Shown here: piece by piece, positions 53,701 to 62,480 of the stretch | How the letters are laid out: every line of letters begins with the position of its first letter | Position numbering within the stretch: the first letter of the stretch is position 1 | Assembly (NCBI RefSeq): GCF_964355755.1 | Contig: NC_092670.1 | Span: 35,761,795 to 35,825,794, forward strand | Reading direction: 5' to 3' | DNA length: 64,000 bases | Source: Antedon mediterranea | Taxonomy: Eukaryota > Echinodermata > Crinoidea > Comatulida > Antedonidae | Notes under the pieces: generated by a model | What the model was told of the DNA's origin: nothing | Databases searched by the model: none | Seen by the model: the letters and a program-made list of their open reading frames with translations, nothing else | Made by a program: the position numbers and the translations under genes

Positions 53701-54756
53701 GTAGCTCCACTTTAAAGCTGTTTTACTCAAAGGTTAATGAACAGATTTTGATAGTATGATTATTTTTAAAATGAGTATAACTTGGCTTCCAGACATCCGA
53801 TTAAAATTATTTAAACACCATTATAAAGCTCATAATGTGTTCTATCAGAATCAATTAAAAACTTATTTTGGCTGAAGGACGAGTTTACAGCCATTTCGTG
53901 GTAGCAGGTCACATTTGTTTTTAATAATCTTTTTATTCTTCAACTACAATTTAAGTTTAAAAGATAAAATAATAAATAATAATAAATAATTTTAAAAATA
54001 AAATACATAATTTGATAGAACTACAGATAGTAGTGTTGAACGCATTTGTTGGTTGGCTATCAACCACGCAGCGCCATCTATCGTTGTGACGTCACACCGC
54101 CGAACTCTATAGACTGAGCTTTAGAGCGATCTGACCAATCAAAAGCGATAGATTATTCGAACTGTAGCTTGTCATTTGTCAACTCGCTAGGCCGACATAT
54201 ACAAATAAGTGAACGTAAATAATTAAATTCTAACCTGGCATGGCAGACCTGCTACCTGCTGAACAAATGCGTATGTTTTCCGTTTTTCCGCAAGTTCTAT
54301 TCTCCGCTGATCTGAAAATTTGGCGAATTGCGGTAGCTGACAATCGTTTTGTTGAAACATCATTTTGAACCCTAAGGACATCCAACGATTTATTGGAAAT
54401 GCATACGTCATATTTGTGTCGTTATCTTTCACCTTTATCCATTCAAAGTACCAGCTATCAGCTGCTAAACCGGATCGCCATAATTCCAGCTCATTAATGT
54501 GTCCAAAATGTTTGAGATCCTTAACTGGAAATATGTCGGTACTACCTGCATAAAAGTCGTTTTTCCATGTACAATCCAAATGGATTTCGTCTGACTGGCG
54601 GTCTTTGTCTTTGTAATTATTGATGAGCTTGGCGTAGATGTTCGCATTTGTTGACAATCCTTTATGATCGCCTGTTTTGACGATAATGCTGTAACTGGTC
54701 TTGATACCGTCGGTATGGTCAAATGTTGGTGTCGTTGATGAACTAGCGCAACCCAT
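32773..54756 (-). CDS. Animal lipoxygenase with PLAT domain, complete 11-exon gene (copy A)
   Basis: Non-heme iron dioxygenase that adds O2 to polyunsaturated fatty acids. Exons: 54756-54235, 36917-36873, 36716-36591, 36435-36338, 35922-35793, 35402-35307, 35053-34839, 34630-34371, 33736-33471, 33374-33208, 32887-32773. They sum to 2040 nt, 679 aa plus stop, with every junction in phase (5-LOX is 674 aa). Exon 1 is a PLAT/C2-like membrane-binding domain. Iron ligands all present: His365 and His370 (HQSSAH), His557 and Asn561 (SVEHAAVNFGQ) and the C-terminal Ile679 (PNAISI). Also GCNPRLIRLCTEIPE and PKYYYRDDGLLLW. The N-terminus MGCASSS fits a myristoylation/palmitoylation signal. Intron 1 is 17.3 kb and full of repeats. 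Regiospecificity cannot be read; it could also be a hydroperoxide isomerase-type member. Confidence 0.92.
33006..33155. mobile_element. Palindromic MITE, copy 9 (lipoxygenase A intron 10)
   Basis: AAGCTCTGTGTACACTATC on the left and GTGTAAATAGAACTTAAG on the right, in the last intron of the gene. The same element with the same flanks sits at 60054-60212 in copy B. Confidence 0.85.
37040..37267. mobile_element. TIR MITE, 228 bp, within a stack of related ends
   Basis: Left terminus CAGAGCCATATATAGAGAGA (then GTTACG) and right terminus its inverted copy ending TATATATGGCTCTG. Related ends abut on both sides, separated by CGACTAGC and CGGCTAGC, which could be 8-bp target duplications as in hAT elements. 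A further terminus lies at 42046, right of the BEL element. Confidence 0.65.
37548..37981 (+). repeat. BEL/Pao 5' LTR
   Basis: Begins TGTTTCGGATTTC and ends GTCCGGATTA. An AATAAAG word near 37928 may act as the polyadenylation signal. The ORF ATG follows only 21 bp after the LTR, and no TGG-starting primer-binding site is evident there. Confidence 0.93.
38003..41413 (+). CDS. BEL/Pao Gag-Pol remnant: Gag, zinc knuckles, protease, deleted RT/RNase H
   Basis: 1136 aa from the first ATG (MEENTFIDLSFEELE). Order: Gag N-terminal region (about 1-150); DUF1759-like Gag core (about 160-330, WDGSPRNFHSWHVRIDQYF); Cys/His-rich region (about 375-445, CPFCTDHSRH..., CFLCFRTNHSAFRC); aspartic protease with FFDSGADTTLV at about 589; a linker with DLLIGYD; then a jump from FTRELTPSE (about 855) almost directly to AYMDDI (about 882), so the RT fingers and most of the palm are gone. 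The connection domain, partial RNase H (CFSDASEAAFG, about 1049) and a short novel tail follow. No integrase. Full BEL polyproteins are about 1700-1900 aa. The frame has no stop. Confidence 0.9.
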   Translation: MEENTFIDLSFEELEVKHRSFKDHITRARDRFTRVLDRDEPELVKVAFDHIQKKIRKITDLLDAMDVVKPPDETDTTTRLHAELMSAADDVERKYQEYRRFSRNEQTAHSSQGEPTAAGKDEEMIKLIKAQSEMVAQLTIKLNGNGSDNKRPSIKTPGLPAPRWDGSPRNFHSWHVRIDQYFESAGIKGDQEKLMILLNGDALPKSIQDHIADCCSVEDDNGAWALLKEKVPTSAIVRDVILTLQMMKPMKSATAKEMRPVLNGLTDFARRMRELGKELELSSSVVVELVSQKIDAELSFEYMRQIKQDEPTIPSLISFLRSETEARERREQPHMFGDQNASTHHITGQISTLKNTTQFLPKSNFKGAETSADDCPFCTDHSRHLIIKCPIFNSKSNEERRLMIMEARRCFLCFRTNHSAFRCPRHDKKRCSVCQLFHHRLIACPPNRTFRTNNNNTDGFCQSQMSPKTQAGANTNLRPIVRHETQVGTNLGQNPFICLPASTNQTVSNMNLDQTSINSPQIAQAGASPSLRQTVAGPSQNPFVSLPPSTNQTISKMNSTKHVERRRYSPTTYVEIQDNEGNWQKAVAFFDSGADTTLVKCSTAESLGLNGLPFVFTYGVAGGGIVQENSARYQLRVRPLRELKAYDLVAISVQKPAHDSPSVGEDIFDEHSHLTVVKEHLPVEEAEIDLLIGYDYQSLTTPLKTIRSLTDPDTSPTVAKSALGWTIIGQTIPKPISNVISHITNVNFMDDSQLLYTSDVIGVKPTTLCTCTDKEIAESQFIKHCRKNLQINEKGHITMEMPWKDGFPESLDCNRVQAVTGMISHEARLLKNKQINEYNDEIRALLDNGFTRELTPSEDRNVRLLVEANTGSDPIGALRIKDRAYMDDITDSFTKPNDAVEAVEQVTRILRKGSFEIKVWHSNHPMVDQCPEEKHTRVLGHLWNKLDDTVTIQLDKFDEEQTPLTKRKVSSLVARLWDPLRMLSPVTIRYKIGLQEIWAARLDWDDVFDDEQTAMWKVFIKEMNHLLGFEIPRQLTPEDSIAYPQLHCFSDASEAAFGSVIWLRWDTPVGVKLTYVIAKALVGPLKKRSNISIKERPVHKLCLIATVGELKHGFSSKQGMLLLCNYLSCEHLITAF
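41488..41921 (+). repeat. BEL/Pao 3' LTR
   Basis: Differs from the 5' LTR at four substitutions (A/G, T/C, T/C, T/G) with no indels, about 0.9 per cent, pointing to a recent insertion. Confidence 0.93.
42190..42900. repeat. 182-bp tandem repeat, 4 copies
   Basis: GTGAGAAAATGGCGGATTGC recurs at 42210, 42392, 42571 and (as AACGGCGG) 42754. Each unit also has GGTGGGATTATACTAGG and a GGACC(N3)GGTCC hairpin. Units end in TTTAAATCTGA. There is no ORF across units. Confidence 0.9.
44018..44981. mobile_element. Foldback-like element with about 145-bp terminal inverted repeats
   Basis: The left arm (44018-44160) and right arm (44841-44981) are inverted copies with only a few mismatches, including CGTACATAAGTTGGGGACCC and CGTGTGCACCCAAGCG. 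The centre has two imperfect copies of an AGAATAAAGAATGT segment and a 12-bp perfect hairpin at 44553-44579 (ACCAAAGATAGT, 3-nt loop). No ORF. Confidence 0.85.
46835..48706. repeat. 30-bp minisatellite, left block (about 62 units)
   Basis: The unit is 30 bp: GACCATCCACAGACAAAGAA followed by GGGGGTGTAA. Higher-order structure: a 150-bp block of variants repeats at 47531 and 47681, and a 569-bp block repeats (47373-47942 against 47942-48511). All three minus-strand frames stay open because the unit is a multiple of three without stops; these ORFs are not considered genes. Confidence 0.96.
48707..50379 (+). mobile_element. 5'-truncated CR1/Jockey-group LINE nested in the minisatellite
   Basis: The frame is open from the junction (KYGISAQLIKSASP, about 48711) to the stop at 50186. 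RT motifs: NNYRPISILP, DLSKAFDTIDHDVLL, GVPQGSILGPLLF and MYADDTN, with a usual C-terminal region (IHILQKKALRNI, YSTRNR). The 3' UTR ends in GAATTGAATT. GAAAAG occurs at both junctions (about 48702 and 50380) and fits a target duplication. No endonuclease or ORF1. Confidence 0.9.
50380..50913. repeat. 30-bp minisatellite, right block (about 18 units)
   Basis: Continuation of the 46835-48706 array after the LINE. The flanking units on both sides carry the same GAAAAGGGTGTAATACCATC variant, so the LINE split one array. Confidence 0.95.
51290..51835. repeat. Dispersed repeat with AAGATGGCCGCCAT core
   Basis: Contains two GGTCATTT.. modules (ATTTCCGGTCATTTTATGTG and a diverged second) and then CAAGATGGCCGCCAT, ACTTGGCACCCCCCGATATT and TGTGCCAAGTTTCATGC. 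The style is that of multi-copy non-coding repeats in marine invertebrates (from memory). No gene. Confidence 0.4.
54235..54756 (-). CDS. Lipoxygenase exon 1: PLAT domain with MGCASS N-terminus
   Basis: 174 codons ending at CAG|GTTAGA, phase 0, matching the phase-0 start of exon 2 at 36917. The PLAT fold runs from about residue 19 (SYSIIVKTGDHKGLSTNANI) to about 130 (INRWMSLGF), followed by the KFSDQRRIELAEKRKTYAF linker that leads into the catalytic domain in animal lipoxygenases. No upstream in-frame ATG precedes the stop about 27 codons upstream, so MGCASS is the likely N-terminus unless another 5' coding exon exists. Confidence 0.88.
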
Positions 54757-55440
54757 GCTAAATATTAGGCTAGTTATAATTAGGAATAGGCCTATATTGA
54801 TGTAATCACTCGTATAATACGAGGTATTAACTATCTTTCAGTTAAACATTTCATTTATTCATCTTGTCGGGAGATTGTGAAATTAAAAAATCTTTTTTGT
54901 CTTTATCGGCTCGTCCCACTTCATTTCGTTTATGTAACGTTATTTTAAGATATACATTTGCTACATTGTATTATCAAAAAAGAAAATGAGAATGCATATT
55001 CTCTCTTAGTCACATAGACATATCGTATTTGTGATTGATATAAAAAAAATACTTTTCTGCATTATTTTAAACGACAAAAATAAATTTAAACATTTATGGT
55101 TATTTATGATTTAAAAACCTTTAGGCCTACGTCTAATTACCTTACGTTTCTTTTAACCTTTATTACCTTATGTGCTGTACTCATATACAGTGAATTTTAG
55201 ATATCATTACAATAATGTCTAACAACAAGGAATTGAAAAAATCTACTGATCATAGGCAAATATCGTGTAGCCTAATCATTTTTTTCTATCAAAACTACAA
55301 GCTCAACAATCACACGTATTTTCGGTTGAATTTCGAATGCTAACATTACAAAATTCAATGTTGTAAACGTTATATTACACTTACCTTAACTAACTTTCAA
55401 TAAAGATTACACGGAGAGTGAGGTAACTATTCACGGTACC

Positions 55441-56245
55441 CGGTAACCAATGTAATAAACAAAACGCAACGTTGGCTCGGATTATCGATTTTTTCGATAG
55501 TAAGAAAATCACTGATAATGTAAAGACCAAATATGAAATGGAATACATATAGGGTTAGGCGTATATGGTTCATTAAACAAGAATAACATTAGAATAAACA
55601 TAACTAACCTGGCATCAGTATACTCATTGTTACAGTATACCATGGATACATTAAAACATAAACATGTTTACCCGTTGATAAGCAATCCATGTCTAAATGG
55701 TATCTAAAACAGCTTTTGTTATAGACACCCGATACTCTGTTTATGACTATAATACATTTTTTTTTATAATATCATTTTCTTTATCTCTATTGATAAACAA
55801 ATCCCTGTGGACCTACTTGTTTATGAAATAATATAAAACAGATTTTCTTTATATCATCATCAAATCATCGTAATTGTCAATTTTATGCATACAATTTCCA
55901 TCGTCAGTAACCAATGTAATAAACAAAACCCAACGTTGGCTCGGATTATCGATAATATTTCGATAGTAAGAAAATCACTGATAATGCGAAGACCGAATAT
56001 GAAATGAAATACTGTACATGTAGGGTTAGGCGTATATGGTTCATTAAACAAGAATAACATTAGAATAAACATAACTAACCTGGCATCAGTATAACAACTC
56101 CCTGGTATACCCATTGTTACAGTACCATGGATACATTAAAACATAAACATGTTTACCCGTTGATAAGCAATCCATGTCTAAATGGTATCTAAAACAGCTT
56201 TTGTTATAGACACCCGATACTCTGTTTATGACTATAATACATTTT
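55441..56245. repeat. Direct repeat, about 330 bp x 2, offset 467 bp
   Basis: The block 55441-55770 recurs at 55908-56245 (AACGTTGGCTCGGATTATCG, GGGTTAGGCGTATATGGTTC). A second module (55785-55907) recurs at 56447-56575, so an X-Y unit was duplicated in tandem upstream of the GPCR exon remnant. Confidence 0.85.
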
Positions 56246-56514
56246 TTATCAGGGGGTTCTATAATGGGGCCTAGGCCTATAAGTCTTTTAAACGTAATTA
56301 ATATTTGAAATAAAAGAAATGAATCGCCTACATTTAATTTTCTAAAAGTATTGAAATTAGATTGTCATAGTAACATTTTGTTACTTTGATGCTAATAATT
56401 AATTTCACAATGATCTTTAAACGAATTCTGTGTCTATTGATAAACATCTCTATTGATAAACAAATCCCCGTAAGCCTACTTGTTTATGAAATAATATAAC
56501 AGATTTTCTTTATA

Positions 56515-57170
56515 TCATCATCAAATCATCGTAATTGTCAATTTTATGTATATAATTTCCATCGTCAGTAAGCAATATTTTCAGCATCATATTCAATAAC
56601 TATATCAATAATTATTTATAAGAATTTTTTTTGATGATCTGATCCAATAAATAATATGCGCGAGAAGAAGATGATTTATCTGTTCTTTCATCATCAACTT
56701 ACCAAACAACAAGAAAAAGCACTCGTAGACAACCTGAACTCGAGGAAAATTTATTTGCTAACGTGACTAATATATGACACTTTAGATTAAGTAAAAAAAA
56801 AGATATTTTTATTAATATATATATAGGCCTATATCATAAGTTTTATTTATTTAAAAAAGATGTTTAAAAAAAAATAAATACACTCGATCATCAATTCGGT
56901 AGAATTCTTCAGAGAACATAACGCCATTTGAAGAATATTATATGATTATATTACCTAATAACTACCGTAAGTAACTAAATAATGTAAAGGTAAAATGAAT
57001 TAAAATTAGTATTTTTGTTTAGATAAGAACACCATTTATATAGTTAAGAAAATATGTTTAATATAAAGTCAAAAAATGACACTTATTTTAAATAAATATT
57101 AGTTTCCCACATTTACCGAAAAAAAAAATCATCTTGGTTATAATTCCGTTACCGATATTGTTTTCTAGCT
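56515..57170 (+). pseudogene. Broken duplicate of the GPCR last exon and flanks
   Basis: 56668-56777 matches GPCR exon 3 (SVLSSSTYQTTR..., QPELEENLFAN) with small in-frame losses. The intron before it is reduced: 29600-29760 of the original matches 56515-56660, then the sequence jumps straight into the exon and the TTCAG acceptor is gone. Downstream flank 30231-30620 is matched to 57170. Exons 1 and 2 are absent nearby. Confidence 0.85.
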
Positions 57171-57639
57171 AGAATAATTTTGCCCTATACTTCCTAGATA
57201 AAATAGGCCTAGGCTTAAATATATTTAAATGCAAATGCTCAATAAAACAAATTAACAAAGAGTATATAAAAAAATCAATTATCTTCCAGCTTTGTACTCA
57301 CGACTGATCGTTGACTGGTTCAAACACAATGATTATCATATTAACCACAACGTCATATAGCCAATAAATGAAATTATATGGAATAATGCTATAACACATT
57401 ACGGTAAAACGCTTTACGATCATGAATTTATCAAAGCCGGAATCTATACATTTATACATTTATAACTTTGATGATACCTTAATTTCCTCAAAACAAATGT
57501 TAGAAAAAATCAACCACCCGAAAAACACTGATTACACTTTTTAGTCGCGTGGACGCGACTCTATAGTTCACTATGTCGGTCGGTCGGTCTGTCGGTCTGT
57601 CTGTCGGTCCGGTATCACTATGCGTTTTAGCACGCGACT

Positions 57640-58342
57640 TATGGCTGTTGGCCTTGTTTCAATTCATAGTTGTATCCCAGTTGACTGGAAAAACGCCTTA
57701 TCTTGGGACAAACTATTTGATCCTGTAATCCTTTTTAATAATATCTGTATTGACAAATGTACTCCAAAAATTGTTAGAGAACATATTTTTTCAAAAATGT
57801 ATTCATTACCAAAATGTCAAAATTATTGGGACCGGTATTTTGATAATTATAATTTTAATAGGGAAAAAATATGGCCACGAATAACAGACTCTTCCAATGA
57901 AGCTCAGTTAAATGTACTGTCATGGAAATTATTACACAACTTATACCCAACAAATAATTATCTGTTTAAAATAGGTAAATCAAACAGCAAGATGTGTAAC
58001 AGTTGCAACAAAATCAGTGATATTAACCACATTTTTTACTTCTGCAAACAGGTATTTCCGATATGGAAAAAAGTCGATCTAATCATCCGTTCATACCTGC
58101 ATATAGACATTACGATCTCAAACTTTCACGTAATTTATGGTTTTGAATGTCTGAATAAAGTTCATATGAAAACCATTAATAACATTATAAATATTACTAA
58201 ACTATGTATCTCTAAATTTGTATATGGTAATATTAACGATATCTCTCAGATTGTATACTTTGAACTAAGAATACGCAAATATCCAATCGAAATAATTAAT
58301 AGAATCTTCAATAAAAGATTACCTGACATTTTTGTTCGATGA
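57640..58342 (+). mobile_element. 3' fragment of an L1/Tx1-like LINE
   Basis: The frame, open to a stop at 58342, carries WKLLHNLYPTN and then CNSCNKISDINHIFYFC, the Cys/His motif and Trp (FPIWKKV) seen C-terminal to RT in L1/Tx1-type LINEs. The RT core is missing. The ATG at 57620 lies in a different, CGGTCGGTC-rich repeat and is not a meaningful start. Confidence 0.7.
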
Positions 58343-58787
58343 TATTTGTGTATAGCCTATTTCTTCATAAAACCTTAAATTGGTATGCTTATGTATGTAT
58401 ACGCATGTGTATATGTGGATATAGATATATATGTGTATAAGTGTTTGTTACGTTTGTATGTATGATGTACTTGTATATATATATACACATATGTATGTGT
58501 ATATGTATATCGACCTATATGTGTTTATGTATGTCTAATTTAAAAAGAAATTATGAATGTAAACAAAGAAAGAAACACCAAAAAAAAAAAATTGAAAATT
58601 AAGAAAAATATGTTAATTTGATTATTAAAAATATAGACATACTGTAGGCCTATTTGAGAAAAAAAATGAATGAATTTATACTATCTGTTGGTCGTGACCG
58701 ATTTGTGTGTACTTTAAACTATATACCTTTTATTTTGCTGCATTATTTCAAAGAACTCTAACATGAAAGCAATACCAAAACGGTCTA

Positions 58788-59310
58788 ACTAAAGATAAAA
58801 ACACATTTTAATTTGTATTAATTTTCAAGCAAAGCTAGAATTAAAAAGAGAAAACAATTTTTGTTAATTGATAATGTATTTATAAAAAACATATAAGTAT
58901 AGTTAATGTATAAGATTATAAAAGAAAGGATATGTATTAATGATGACATGTATACAAATTAATTAAAGATAAAAACACATCTTATTTGTATTTATGAACA
59001 AATTGTTCAAAGAGAAAAACAAATTTGTTGATAATGCAGGTATAAAGAAAGGTATATAAGATTATAAAAGAAAGAAAATGCATTAACGTTAACATGTATA
59101 AAAATTAATTATTAAGATAAAAACGCAGGTTAAGTTGTATTTATTTTCAAGCAAAAGTAAGAATTAAAAAGAAAAAAATTGTTAAAAAGAGAAAAAAAGT
59201 TTAATTGATAATGTATATGTAGGCCTACCAAGAATATAAGTATAATTAATATATAAGATTATAAAAGAAATGAAATGCATTGATGATGACATGTATAAAA
59301 AATAGAAAAT
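58788..59310. repeat. Degenerate tandem repeat, about 180 bp x 3
   Basis: Three imperfect copies start with AAGATAAAAACRCA and share AGATTATAAAAGAAA, then GCATTR.TG.TGACATGTAT. No ORF. They fill the gap between the LINE fragment and lipoxygenase B. Confidence 0.6.
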
Positions 59311-59583
59311 AACTATGGTGAATAATGATAATGGTATAGAAATAAATACAAAAATCATTAGTAATTCAAACAGATGATAACAAAATTGCAATTGCATAAA
59401 TATATATTACTGTTTTGATATGATGTTTGTTTGAAATAAAAGTGGGATGATCCCACATAAAGAAAAAAAATGAACTACTTTATAAACAACCAAGCAGAAA
59501 AGGTGGCATTTTACTCGAAAAGGAGATGAAAACAGTTTGATTGAGACAATGGTTGACGCCAAAAACGTTATCTAATTCTCAAT

Positions 59584-62322
59584 CTAAATACTAATTGCAT
59601 TTGGGACGTTTGGAGGATACAGGTATGTGTACTTCTCTTCCCGGTCCATGTTCCTCTTATTGATAGTTTCTCCAACCTCTTTCAATTCTTCAATAAATCT
59701 AAAACGTGACAAATGAAATGATTACATTTGTAAGTATATAATGAATCATACATACTGCTGATAGCGATAATCCGCCTGGCAACTTTTATTGTTAAATATT
59801 TAAACCTAATTCACACGTATACAAAACAAATTTAACAAAATAATTATGCTCCCGGAATAATCTTATCGAGTTACAATGCTTTCACACGATATGTTCAATA
59901 TAGGAAGATACGCGCATGCTACATCGATGTTACATCGACGTATCTTTACAGGCTGGACCTTGTACGTGTGAATCGGATATTAATGAAATTCTACGTCAGG
60001 ATGACAGTGTTTAAATGACAGCCTGCACATTTTATAAATCACTAATAATAATATAAAGCTCTGTGTACATTACCAAACTGTATGTGACAACAACATGTTA
60101 TGTGCCCATAATAGACGGTGTCATATCACTACTTTATTTAGGCATATCACTACCATTATTTGGGCACATAACACGTTTTTGTCAAACTAGTTTGGTAGTG
60201 TAGACAGGGCTTAAGTTAGGATGTTAAGTATCAACTAGGTAACTCTAATATTAACTTACTGCTTTACCGCCTCGCTTCCAATTGGATCAAACTGGTATTG
60301 TACTTCAAAATCACCCAATTTATTGGTCGCCTTCATACTCAACACTTTCGTAATCTCCATAACACTTAAAGTTGTATGTTTATCTGGCAAGGCGTTGAAT
60401 ATTTCTTCTTCTGTCTTAGCATTCTAAAAAAATAATATAAAAATCTTTGAACAATGATTACATTTTTAACAAAGAGTAACCATGTTATGAATAAATAAAA
60501 CTGACCTCACCCCTCCTCCAGGACCTGAAAAGAAAAATCAAATTTACCTTATTTTGAGGTGGTTCTCCATTGAGTGATGCCGGGTAGTGTGGGGGAAACC
60601 CATAGTTATCGTACTGCCCAAAGTTTACCGCAGCATGTTCCACGCTGCTGGTAAATATAGCAGATGCAACAGTCAGTGTAATGTCTTCTTTAGTTTTGAA
60701 GGAACCGTCTCCTGGTATTCCCTGGATGGCACAACCTTGTTCTTCTACTGGTGATGAAAGAACTCTGTGCCAGTCTTGTAATTCAAAATCTCCAGAAATG
60801 TTTTCTGGTTGGTCTAAAATAAATTTAAAAAAAATCATTGAATTTTAAAGTGTTATGGTACTTCTGAAATTCAAAAATGTTAATAAGTTTTTAAGATTGT
60901 ATTTTTTTCTATTAAATGACAGTGACAGTTGTGATGATTATGAGCTTAAATATAGAAATGGGCGCTATAATGGTTAAATTGTAAGTAATATACATAATTT
61001 GTTTAACAACAAATAAATGTCCCTAAAGTTAAAGTTATCAATCTATCAATCCCTTCATCAGTATGCATGCATTGTTTTTAATGTGCAACAGTAGGTCTAT
61101 GATGAATGGAATACTGGTCCTTTAAAACCAGGCTAGACAATGATACTTATTTCTCCATTGACCACAGAGATTTTCTCTAACTTACTGGCCCAGTTGCCTT
61201 TACTAAAATTAATATAGGCCTATAAAAAATGTACACACCATAGTGGCCGTCAACGACTTGGGAGACATATTTATAAATAGCGTTCCATAGTAGCAGGCCA
61301 TCATCTCTATAGTAATACTTTGGTAGTACTTTTGGGTCACTGAGGCCACGGGATTCAAGTTCCTTTGGAAAGGTTCCGTCAATACACAGTTGCCATGATT
61401 TAAATCGTCGTCTTGTTATTTCAAACATACCGAGACGTCCGACTGCCATCGTCTTGTCGACCCATCCACCCGGATTAAGAAGGGTTTTTAATGCAAGGCT
61501 AAGTAAAACAAAAATATTTAATTAGCTACTGTGATTTTAAAGATGTAGTGACCCCAAAAAACTAGAAAAATGAAGATTAATAAAATCAGACTTTGGATAG
61601 GCCTCTTTATGTAGTTCAAAGATAATCACCTTTGTATTAAAAAAAACACGTTTTCCTTATAAAATGACAAAAACATTTGAATTCAACCAAATTCCATTGG
61701 CTCTGGTAGCCAAAATTGACTGATTTTGATTGATTTTTCAGGAAAAAAATATTTAAAAAAAAATCCAAATCTGTTGTCAAAGTGAATATCCATTATGTAA
61801 CTTTAACATATATTCAAAAATATATTTTTCAGAGAAAAAAAATCTGTAAGTAGGCCTTCCACGGAGAGGTGAGATTTTGGCCCACCACAAAAATTTATTT
61901 TATAAAAGGTCTGTACACAATCGAACGCAACAATTTTGTCGTTTAAATCACAGATCTTGAAAATGTGATGAAAGAGAAATGTATCACACAAGAAGAGGTT
62001 TGTCTTGTGAACGGGATTGCCACCTTTGAGAAGGATGGTGAATGAATTCACTTGTGACTATCCTTGGTAATTTGCCTAAATTAAGAATAAAAAAAAAGGT
62101 AACGTACTCGTTTATGGCCATGAGATACAAAAAATGAGGCGCCAAAAGATGGAAGAGTGGATGAGATGGAGAAAGACAGCAATGCGTAGCTACAGCAAAG
62201 CTTTCTACCAAAAGATGTGTCATTCCAAGATGTGCTGAAGATTGATGGTATGACGCGTCGGCATTGTTGAACCACATCTTAGCCAACATCCACGTGTATT
62301 CATCATCCGTTGGAAGGAACAC
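59584..62322 (-). CDS. Second lipoxygenase (copy B), five intact 3' exons, 5' part not in window
   Basis: Exons 62322-62108, 61498-61239, 60813-60548, 60423-60260 and 59698-59584 match copy A exons 7-11 with the same phases and splice sites. They encode about 340 residues with HQSSAH, PKYYYRDDG, SVEHAAVNFGQ and the PNAISI end. Differences are mostly substitutions plus one lost codon in the penultimate exon. No stop or frameshift. Exons 1-6 are not found up to 64000. The similarity to copy A stops at about 62490, where a dispersed repeat begins, so it is either a gene with a longer intron running off the window or a 5'-truncated duplicate. Confidence 0.85.
60054..60212. mobile_element. Palindromic MITE, copy 10 (lipoxygenase B intron)
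   Basis: AAGCTCTGTGTACATTACC on the left and TTGGTAGTGTAGACAGGGC then TTAAG on the right, with the same flanks as copy 9. It is therefore shared by descent through the duplication. Confidence 0.85.
61537..61945. repeat. Dispersed repeat inserted in a lipoxygenase B intron
   Basis: This intron is 609 bp against 208 bp in copy A. The extra about 400 bp begins TTTAAAGATGTAGTGACCCC and is related to 25985-26215 and 62481-62690. Confidence 0.65.
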
Positions 62323-62480
62323 CTGTGAAAGGAAAACGACAATGAGAGTGTGAAGATCTCCACGAACAAAAACTGCTTGGAAATGACTGATTGACTTAGG
62401 AATTGATTGACCTCGTTACATCCATCGGTGTATGGGGCGCCATACGCAGCAAAAGTGTTACTCTAAATACAAGTGCAAAT

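Larger units (their letters stand above)
36918..54234. other. 17.3-kb intron 1 of lipoxygenase A
   Basis: It contains, left to right: stacked MITEs (37010-37300), the BEL element (37548-41921), a 182-bp tandem repeat, a LINE 3'-end-like segment (about 43190-43330), a foldback-like element (44018-44981), the 30-bp array with nested LINE, and a dispersed repeat at 51290-51830. A C-rich/G-run tract occurs at 51920-51990 and 52450-52468, and AT-rich unassigned sequence at 45000-46800 and 52470-54230. No host coding exon was recognised. Confidence 0.6.

Noticed and set aside
54223-54756. Stand-alone PLAT-domain gene
   Set aside because: It ends at a good donor in phase 0, its linker sequence is specific to lipoxygenases, and copy A lacks any other N-terminus, so it is read as lipoxygenase exon 1.
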